Shown piece by piece: positions 57,601 through 64,000 of a DNA stretch of 64,000 nt (position 1 is its first letter; each line of letters begins with the position of its first letter). This DNA comes from Distichodus sexfasciatus. Taxonomy: Eukaryota; Chordata; Actinopteri; Characiformes; Distichodontidae. The notes under the pieces were generated by a model. The model was not told the DNA's origin. It did no database searches and saw only the letters and a program-made list of their open reading frames with translations. Location: positions 186,001-250,000 of the forward strand of contig JAVGVS010000098.1 of assembly GCA_032718565.1 (NCBI GenBank), given 5' to 3'. Made by a program: the position numbers and the translations under genes.

Positions 57601-59726
57601 CAAACTGCAGACACAAATGCGTCATCCAGAGTCACATGCATTACGTATAAAAACACTATTTACTGCAGGAGGGACATGAATGTAAGGACTTCAGCCAGTC
57701 AAACACGGAAAGACATTGTGACAGACAGAGACGCTGAGAGAAAGAGAGAGACTCGAGGAAAGAGACAGGAAAACTGAAAGACAGACATATTCCAGAGATG
57801 AGCAGCTTCAGTAGCTATGTGAGACTCACTCCAGGTCAGCAGCGCTGTCGATTTTCAGGAAGTCCTGTTTGGCTCTCAGCAGAATCTCCGGCTCAAGCCT
57901 TGGGCGGGGCAATGTGGGGAAGGCGCGTGAGGCGGGCCAAGCAAAATATTAGTTGGGGCGGTTGGGAGGTGGGGCAGGAAACACACACACACACACACAC
58001 ACACACAGTTGGTTGGTGAGGGATGGGTGAGGAATGAGAAAGAATTGATCAGGTTGCCATAGTGAGCACTGCAGGCTGGACACTGAACACACACAAACAC
58101 ACACACACCCTCCAGACAGGACTACATAAGCCCCATGGGGCTCGTCGGGTCGTCCTGTAACTCTAATATGGCTAACAGACCCTCTGATTTCCCAGCTGTC
58201 TAGCTCCTGAGGGAGGAGAGAGTCTCGTAATTATGGACAGGATGCACTTTACAACTTAACATCGCAGCACAAACGCGTTTCCTTTTAAACTTTCGTTGTG
58301 CCTTTATCGCTGTTCGTGGGGAGACTACGAGAGTATCACTGAGAATATTTCATCCGATGCACTTCAATGATGCAGATGTCTTTTTTGTATTGTTAATAAT
58401 TATCTGCTTTTTGTGCATTGAGTTTGGCAGACTTAAAATAATGTAGAAGAGTCGAAACTCGATTACTAACAGTGGGGAAAAAGGAGGTGTGCTAAAATCT
58501 AGTCAGTTGTTGAACATCTGCAGACCTGAACTGACCTCTCATTCTCACACACACACACACACACACACTGTCCAGTGTCCAGCATTACAACAGCAGCAGA
58601 GAGCAGCACGTATGCAGCAAATTCATCTGCTGACCCCCCACCCCCCCACCCCACACACACATATTCACCTATGAATGCGCTCACTTGCATATACACACTA
58701 ACCCATATGCACAAATCTATATGCACTCTCACACATACGCTCACTTCTACACACAGTCACACCTATGTATGCATACACACACACACCCCCCCACACAAAC
58801 ACTTGCAGACACTCACCTAATGTCCTGGCTGATCTGTCTCTCCAGACGGTGTCTTTTCTCCTCCAGCTGTTCTATGGGACTCTCCTCTGGAAATTCATAT
58901 GGAGCACTGCGCATCTCACTGTCTGCCAGACTACGGGCCAGCAGCTCCTACACACACACACACACACACACACACTGAAATTGGTATATGTATGGTAGAG
59001 TGTCTGTGTTTTCCTTGCAACGACACTTTTCAAGCTTCAGGAAATAGCACGCCGGTGTTCCTCAGGGTTCTGTTCTTTCTCAGACCTTCCTCATAACCTA
59101 CATGCTGTTACTGGGGTGAAATGTACTATTTACTCTCTAAAATATTTCCCAGGATGAACTTATGCTTCACACCACAACCTATAAACATCATGGCCATGTC
59201 TTGGAACATATTTAGTAAAATGGACTTAATACACTTCCAAGCTCTTCAAACATATGCTCTCATTATCTTACCAAACCACTTTTCTCATGAACATCAAATT
59301 CTATTCTATTCTTCAATTCTATTCTTCAAGCACTTCCATTATTACATCAGTACATAAGGGTGAGTGAAAATCAAGTGCACAGAGCATAGCCTCAGCAAAG
59401 AAAAACACAATGCAGAACAATGGAAGAAAACACAATGTTAAGAACAAAAGTGCAAGTAAGTTAAAATATAAAAATACTATAAAGCAAATAATAGATATTC
59501 ATCCACTAAACATACTTTTGCTGCTCATGTAAAACGTCAAATACACAATAGTCTCAGATATACACATATTGCATTTATCTGAGTGTGAAACCACAGGGGA
59601 GAATGTCTCCTACCTCAGCAATCTCTTTGTACTTCCCATCCATGGATGTGCGCAGGTCGATGGGGAAATGTTTATGTGAGACGGGGGTTCCAGGGAGAGA
59701 ACGCTGTGAAGAGAGAGCTTTCTGCC
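48246..59726 (-). CDS. ampd2: AMP deaminase 2, N-terminal exons not found
   Basis: Deaminates AMP to IMP in the cytosol. Seventeen minus-strand exons join in phase: 59726(?)-59614, 58947-58817, 57898-57830, 57272-57161, 56506-56320, 56236-56095, 55238-55149, 54569-54440, 54349-54155, 52892-52761, 52586-52423, 52265-52139, 51463-51300, 50953-50833, 50443-50270, 48644-48534 and 48461-48246 (stop). They give about 791 residues. Seen in order: HFPIDLRTSMDGKYKEIAE, APYEFPEESPIEQLEE, LEREFQRVSISGEEKCG, YRRLQYLSSKFQMHILLNEM, the zinc-binding VDTHIHASSCMNQKHLLRF, FRPHCGEAG-type RPHCGEAGPIHH, and SLSTDDPLQFHFTK with the catalytic Asp pair. These are AMPD signatures, and the N- and C-terminal blocks favour AMPD2 over AMPD1/3. 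The upper limit of the first listed exon is uncertain, and the start codon and variable N terminus were not found above it. Confidence 0.95.
48646..48675. repeat. (CA)n touching an ampd2 acceptor
   Basis: On the ampd2 strand this reads (TG)n then TAG|GAG, running directly into the exon 48644-48534. There is no separate polypyrimidine tract. Confidence 0.9.
48851..49398. mobile_element. hAT-type element (548 bp) in an ampd2 intron
   Basis: Begins TAGAGATGTATCGGTCCGAT and ends ATCGGCCCATCTCTA. It is flanked by perfect ACTGTAGC copies at 48843-48850 and 49399-49406. TATCGG motifs cluster near the right end. It has no transposase frame. Confidence 0.92.
49939..50237. mobile_element. Harbinger-like MITE (299 bp) with an inner hairpin
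   Basis: The ends AGCGGGTTT and AAACCCGCT are flanked by TAA on both sides (49936-49938, 50238-50240). Inside, GCGGTCAAAGTT (50095-50106) and its perfect inverse (50118-50129) form a 12-bp stem with an 11-base loop. The element is GC- and CpG-rich, unlike the DNA around it. Its right end lies 30 bases from an ampd2 exon. Confidence 0.75.
51465..51491. repeat. (CA)n touching an ampd2 acceptor
   Basis: On the ampd2 strand the run reads (TG)n then TAG|GTGGTGGG, directly before exon 51463-51300. The same exon's donor at its other end also runs into (AC)n. Confidence 0.9.
52275..52319. repeat. (GA)n next to an ampd2 acceptor
   Basis: On the ampd2 strand this is (TC)n leading to CTGTCCTGCAG|C, the acceptor of exon 52265-52139. 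It forms a long polypyrimidine tract. Confidence 0.9.
52920..53345. repeat. Second copy of the 26-kb repeat family
   Basis: Shares AGCCAATCAGAGACTGTTG, GGCGGGACATTAAATGAAGC and AGCGAGTCGAGAGCAAAC with 26070-26505, in the same order and spacing. The ends carry GATATC/CCGATA and ATATCGGCCCC motifs. Confidence 0.7.
53454..53882. mobile_element. hAT-type MITE (429 bp)
   Basis: Begins TAGGGGTGTGCAAGCAAATC and ends GAATCGTGCACCCCTA. Flanks GAAAATAC (53446-53453) and CAAAATAC (53883-53890) agree at 7 of 8 positions. Many GAATCGATTC-like motifs crowd both subterminal regions. Confidence 0.88.
54900..55130. repeat. Old palindromic element in an ampd2 intron
   Basis: CCACCATACCTGAGTTCAGA (from 54974) is an imperfect inverse of TCTGAACTCAAGCGTGGTGG (to 55074), with about 50 bases between the arms. 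It ends a few bases before exon 55238-55149. No target duplication can be read. Confidence 0.5.
55297..55789. mobile_element. Harbinger-like MITE (493 bp)
   Basis: Begins GGGTGTTTTCACATATAGTC and ends GTGTGAAAACACCC, with TTA on both sides (55294-55296, 55790-55792). AACCGAACTC and GGTTC-type motifs recur within. The 3-bp TWA duplication fits the PIF/Harbinger group. Confidence 0.85.
56680..57117. mobile_element. hAT-Charlie-type MITE (438 bp)
   Basis: Begins CAGTTGTTCCCAAAGTTGGG and ends with the inverse TTTGGGAACCACTG, the terminus form of Charlie/MER5-type hAT elements. Flanks GACTAGCC (56672-56679) and GCCTAGCC (57118-57125) agree at 7 of 8 positions. Confidence 0.88.
57980..58008. repeat. 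(CA)n microsatellite
   Basis: An uninterrupted CA run in the ampd2 intron above exon 57898-57830. More such runs lie at 58546-58569 and, broken, between 58650 and 58800. Confidence 0.9.
58949..58976. repeat. (CA)n touching an ampd2 acceptor
   Basis: On the ampd2 strand this is (TG)n then TAG|GAGCTG, directly before exon 58947-58817. Confidence 0.9.
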
Positions 59727-59759
59727 CTGTAATACCACGCAGGTCTGCACCGGAGGGCC

Positions 59760-59765
<6 letters not shown>

Positions 59766-59799
<34 letters not shown>
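59766..59799. repeat. (GA)n tract upstream of the first recognised ampd2 exon
   Basis: On the ampd2 strand it is (TC)n, followed by GGCCCTCCGGTGCAGACCTG and then ATTACAG. Either CAG could be the acceptor, which is why the upper limit of that exon is uncertain. Confidence 0.85.
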
Positions 59800-59802
<3 letters not shown>

Positions 59803-60999
59803 GACAGAGAGATGTATGATGCAGCAGCAGGTCACTCTCATTCTTTGCTGACTGACCTGAGACAGAATGCAGCGTCATGGAGACCAGCAGCATAGTTAAC
59901 ACATCAAACACACGCCAAGCCACCGTAAACAAGGTGCCTTCCATTAACACACACAAACACCTGGACTCCGACCTTGACGGCACAGTCAAAGCCACGAGCC
60001 AAAAAGTCACACTCAGCATCTGCTGAAGAACAATTTACAGAAAACAGTTTAAAAATACACCCATTTTTGTCATGGAGCGTGCTTTAAACAAATCACAACT
60101 AAATTAAACATTTAAAATGAGTGTCTGAAAATACCGGGGGACCTCCAGTGGACATGTTACACAACGACAACCCTTATAACAAATTTGAAGGATCCATCGA
60201 TTGTCTTTCCATTCCTAAATTGTAATTCATTGGCCATTAGTGCCGATACCAATTTGTCTGCAATTTTTCTTGGTCCTGCTCAACAGAAGTGAGTCAACAT
60301 TTGGATGTTGCTGCGCAGTGGTTCGTCTGTTCAGCAGATCTGTAATAAAGCGCCGCTGTAATAAGTTCACCATCTGATCAAGCTCTTCTCATTACAGCAG
60401 ATAAATTTAGTTCCACACAAACCACCAGTTGCTGTGGAAACCACACCTACCTGATTACAAGGACAAGCTCACAACAACATCACCTTAAGACTCACTATCT
60501 ACATACATCACCCAGACACACAGCACACAACTAAGAAACAACAAATAACATGAACACGCAGTACAAACCAATGTGGCTGACTTGATCTAAGGAGTTCCGA
60601 GGAAGGCAGTGGCAGGGCAGACGGATGAAGGGAAGGGGCAGATAGTGAGGGAGTGGGGGCAGATATACCAAGGGATGGGGCTGACAGAGTGGGTTGGGCA
60701 AATTGATTGATGAAAAACAAGTAAACACTGACAAGGGAGGCAGAGTTCTTTGCCACTGTCACCTCAGGCTTGCTTGATTAGGGGCTTGGGCCAGTTATAT
60801 GCAAAGCTTTTGTGACAATGCGTGTTGTAAAAAGCACTTTTCGTACTGTATATAATGTATGACAATTGACGAAGTCTCACAGTTGCACCCTCAATTTGAC
60901 CAGGTTTTAGTTTATTTCTCTTAGGGAGACTGAATCCATAGGGAATCCATTTTTTGTGCAGAGGGCTGGGAATGATAACATGTAAACACACACATTTAA
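59800..60999. other. Upstream ampd2 region without a recognisable exon
   Basis: I see no AMPD-like coding stretch. The minus-strand frame at 60508-60762 is rich in Ser, Pro and Leu but has no family match and no clear splice sites. N-terminal ampd2 exons may lie here or beyond the window. Confidence 0.4.
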
Positions 61000-61172
61000 C
61001 ATATGTGACCCGATCTGCCGTAATGAGTCGGAAGTCGGCGTTCTATTTATTTAGACACGAACCGATACGGGCCGAAAATCGATATTTTTGATGTTTGTCA
61101 ACATAATCGGCCCGTATCTAAATAAATAGAACGCCGACTTCCGACTCATTACGGCAGATCGGGTCACATATG
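61000..61172. mobile_element. Perfect palindromic MITE, 56-bp arms
   Basis: The arm CATATGTGACCCGATCTGCC, continuing to TTTAGA at 61055, is repeated exactly in inverse from 61117 to 61172. Inside, GATACGGGCCGA and TCGGCCCGTATC form a further 12-bp pair displaced by eight bases. Such perfect arms mean a recent or conserved element. The target duplication cannot be told because the outer CATATG is itself a palindrome. Confidence 0.85.
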
Positions 61173-61198
61173 ACACAAACTAACAGCTACATGACCAA

Positions 61199-61865
61199 TA
61201 GGGCCCTATGATTTGTGCGATGCCGAAAACGTGGACGAAATCGCGGAATTCAACAAATAAAAAGGAATCCGCTGCAAAACACGGAATGTCATATAATTCG
61301 CTGATATTGGTGTGTGGGCAAAGCAAAGCAATGGTTTCTAATCAATTATGACCACTGCAGCCCCCTATACGTGTTACCTGTTGAGGCGGGACTCAGCTTT
61401 CCACACACACAAACGCACAGACACAGAGGGGGAAAAGTCAACGGTCAGCTATGGTGAAGAGGCTCAAGTCCTCAAAAAAATGACAGAATTCGAGTGTCAG
61501 TGCTAAGTTTAGAGCAGAACAATACCCAAATGATTTTTATGAATCGGGAGAACAACTCTTTTGTAAGTTTTGCCAGCACACGATAGACTGCACCCGCAAG
61601 AACACGTGACAACCACTTAGTCAAAAACTCACATCAGAAACGTTTCGCCCAGCACTTTGTTGAAGTTGAATAACAGTCATTTAATGTGAATTTTCTTTTT
61701 ATTGCATTGTTTTTTTCCCGTCCGCTCCATAATTAGACACTTTTTAGGTGAATAAATATGATTATAACGTAAAACACGGAATTCAGAAGAATAAAAATGG
61801 AAAAAACGGAATTCAGGAAAAAATAAAATGGAATTTAGGAATTTCACGGATTTCATAGGGCCCTA
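61199..61865. mobile_element. hAT-like element with BED-finger transposase relic (667 bp)
   Basis: Ends TAGGGCCCTATGA and TCATAGGGCCCTA, flanked by GACCAA on both sides (61193-61198, 61866-61871). From 61450 the plus strand reads MVKRLKSSKK, a stop, then AEQYPNDFYESGEQLFCKFC with a following H, and a further stop. The CxxC spacing and the FC-FC form are those of the BED zinc finger at the start of hAT/CGGBP1-like proteins. The coding part is broken by stops and is only a fragment. Confidence 0.75.
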
Positions 61866-61871
61866 GACCAA

Positions 61872-64000
61872 GTTTGCCCCAAACTTTCACTGGTACCTCC
61901 AGCGCAGATGTTTATCTTACTGTCCACTGCATCCTACTTCAGCACTGCCCCCTTTCCTCAGAATATCCACTAAACTCTACCTCAGACCATGCCCTGCACC
62001 CTGCCACCCTGTACCGTATGTTGCGTTACACTCCACTGCTTCCTTTTCCTATGCAGTGGCCGTTTGTCGACAATATCAAAATAAATCCATAATAAAACTA
62101 AATGAACGACTACTATCACACCCTGGGCAAGTAGTATACAACCACACACACACACACACCTACCAGTCAGCAGAGGGGCCCCACTACACAAACGGTCCTT
62201 TCAGCCCTGTCAACAACAGATGCCTGACTACACGCTCTTTGCACCAGGACTTTTAGAGTATGCAGGTCTGGGATCTAATGTTTCCATCTCAATTCACTTT
62301 AGTGATCCAACCTAAAAAATCTTATTTACACTACAGTTATCACTTTGTATTGGCTGCTGCCCACTGACTTCTCTAGATGACCACAAGGGGGTGATGTAAA
62401 GTCCTGTACCCACTGACCTCACTGGAGCTTGCATTTTACAAAATGATATTTGTACAAACATATTGTCATGCAAAGGTTCTAAACTGTTCAAAGTCACACG
62501 CTGCAGCGCTCTGAGTGGTTGCCAGCACACACACACACACTGCTTGCTCATGTTAACAGTGTGTATATGCGTGTTTAAGCAGTGTAGTGTATATATCATG
62601 TCATAATTCCACTCATCTTCTCATCTCCCTCTCATTTAACAGTGTCATTGACATACACAGCTTTCACAGCATGCGCACCATCGCATGACATACACACACA
62701 CACACAGGTATTTTCTCACTGAGCAGTCTATGTCATAAGCAGCAGTGTGTTACTAAAGGCAAACAGGGATAACTTGGTCTTTCCAGCTGACACAACAGAA
62801 CTGAACCTCACACACACACACACGCACACAAACACACACACACACACACACAAAGAAATAAACTCACACACATACAGTATGTAAGGTTGAAAGTTTCTCG
62901 GTCCTGCACTGCACTGCAGTATCTCAGCCTCAAATCCCATCAGCTCTGCATGACGCAGTCGATTCCCAACTTCTCCCTCTCTCTCTCCGTCTTGTATTCC
63001 TCCGTCTGCTCCTCTCCTGCTTTGTCAGCAATCACTGCCTCCCACCACCCACATGCTGTCCCAGAGCTAGACTGTATGTGTGTGTGTGTGTGTGTTGAAT
63101 GCTGTACTGTACCTGTTCTCTTATTTGACGGGACTCTTGTGCTGCCTCTCTTTCTCTCTCCTGAATGAACAGCAGAACACACACACTCTCTTCTCTCTCT
63201 GTTATGCTTCCTCCTTCTCCCGCTCTCCCTCTCTCCCCCTCGCTCTAACACACTCTCCCCCTTCTCTCCCTCTCTCACTCCCCCTCTCTATCTTGCTCTG
63301 TGTCTCTCCCTCCCTCCCCCTCTCCCTCTCTCCCTCTGCTTTACTGAGTCTGTGTGTTTTTCCTCTCTCCCTCCCCTCGGGCATCGGCCGGCCAGCCGAA
63401 CTGGGTCGTTTTTTAGGCAGGCGGTCGTGGTTGAACACTCCCTGATTTAAATACCTCTGACGCCGGTTCTGGAGCGTACCACGTGGCGCTGGGGGGGTGG
63501 AGGAGGAGGAAGGAGGCGCCAGTGCTGTCGCAAGCAGAGGAGGGCTGCTCTCCTCTCATCATCCTCCCATCTCTCATCCTATCCACTCCCCCTTCCCCTT
63601 CTTCACCCTCCTTTTGCACTCACTGTTCTTTAGGGGGCTTAGTTGCTAGTCACTTGTTCTGTATGAATATATTAATCACAGTATGTTGACTGGAATTAAA
63701 ACTTAAACGAGGGCAGTGTTTGAATAATCCATTAAATATGGGAAAAAAATACATATCTGTTCGCTCCAACCTAAGGTAAAAATGTGTTTTCTGACAAAAA
63801 ACTCTTTGTCGCTGCCAACTTTGACGGGTGAAATAAAGGAACAGTTAGAACACGTTCCAACATACGTGACAAGCTGACATGACTAAGAGCAGCATGTCGT
63901 TATGGCAACTCTGACACAAAGCTGCATCTTGCAAGTCCACAAAAAGTTTGTTCGGATTAAATGTGTTTAAACATACGGTTCAAGTTTGAGGGGCCGCAAA
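61872..64000. other. Non-coding end of the window
   Basis: No exon can be supported. It holds (CA)n runs at 62140-62158 and 62809-62852 and a CT-rich stretch at 62970-63340. A GC-richer block at 63370-63530 has GGCCGGCC and an E-box CACGTG at 63479-63484. The last could belong to a promoter, possibly of ampd2, but nothing fixes that. Confidence 0.4.

Noticed and set aside
60508..60762. Minus-strand frame with SAPSLG and SAPTPS repeats, considered as the ampd2 N terminus
   Set aside because: There is no similarity to AMPD N termini and no donor in phase with the exon at 59726; the repeats look like simple sequence.
1..64000. CRISPR array, operon, phage or endogenous retrovirus
   Set aside because: No regular spacer array, no prokaryotic gene layout and no readable gag-pol segment or paired LTRs were seen.

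Overview
The window is nuclear DNA of a bony fish (teleost). All the genes are vertebrate genes cut into short exons by GT-AG introns. Teleost-type dispersed DNA is abundant: tRNA-derived SINEs, Tc1/mariner fragments, hAT and Harbinger MITEs, and long (CA)n and (GA)n tracts. There is no operon structure, CRISPR array, rRNA, believable free-standing tRNA gene or recognisable provirus. Genus and species cannot be told from the sequence.

Six protein genes can be assembled exon by exon with consistent splice phases. In order they are: wdr77 (+, 1216-5048, first coding exon not seen), a C6orf132-like proline-rich gene (-, 14159-7066, apparently complete), a guanylate cyclase-activating protein gene (+, 16765-19821, complete, 189 codons), irf6 (+, 23046-27259, complete coding region of 489 codons plus a probable upstream non-coding exon), eps8l3 (+, 35581-44796, with a decayed upstream PTB exon at 33611-33766), and ampd2 (-, about 59726-48246, N-terminal exons not found). 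wdr77 and the C6orf132-like gene converge, as do eps8l3 and ampd2. The C6orf132-like gene and guca1 diverge from a shared 2.6-kb intergenic region.

The genes form no common pathway. wdr77 is a methylosome WD protein, guca1 a photoreceptor calcium sensor, irf6 an epithelial transcription factor, eps8l3 an actin/signalling adaptor and ampd2 an enzyme of purine nucleotide metabolism. The gene order joins segments that in human lie on 1p13 (WDR77, EPS8L3, AMPD2), 1q32 (IRF6) and 6p21 (C6orf132, GUCA1A).

The space between exons is mostly repeats. Elements with clear termini and target-site duplications are at 29209-29924, 46768-46947, 48851-49398, 53454-53882 and 56680-57117 (hAT type, 8-bp duplications), 49939-50237 and 55297-55789 (3-bp TAA/TTA duplications), 34605-35114 (Tc1 type, TA) and 61199-61865 (TAGGGCCC termini, with relics of a BED-finger transposase). 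A perfect 56-bp-arm palindrome lies at 61000-61172. Two degenerate minisatellites (28340-29030; 45925-46760) and an 890-bp purine tract (47329-48215) complete the picture.

I found no undescribed multi-gene system. The observations most worth checking are the decayed PTB exon of eps8l3, the placing of (TG)n/(CA)n tracts directly against splice sites, a half-conserved metal-cysteine pair in the GCAP, and the density of MITEs in ampd2.
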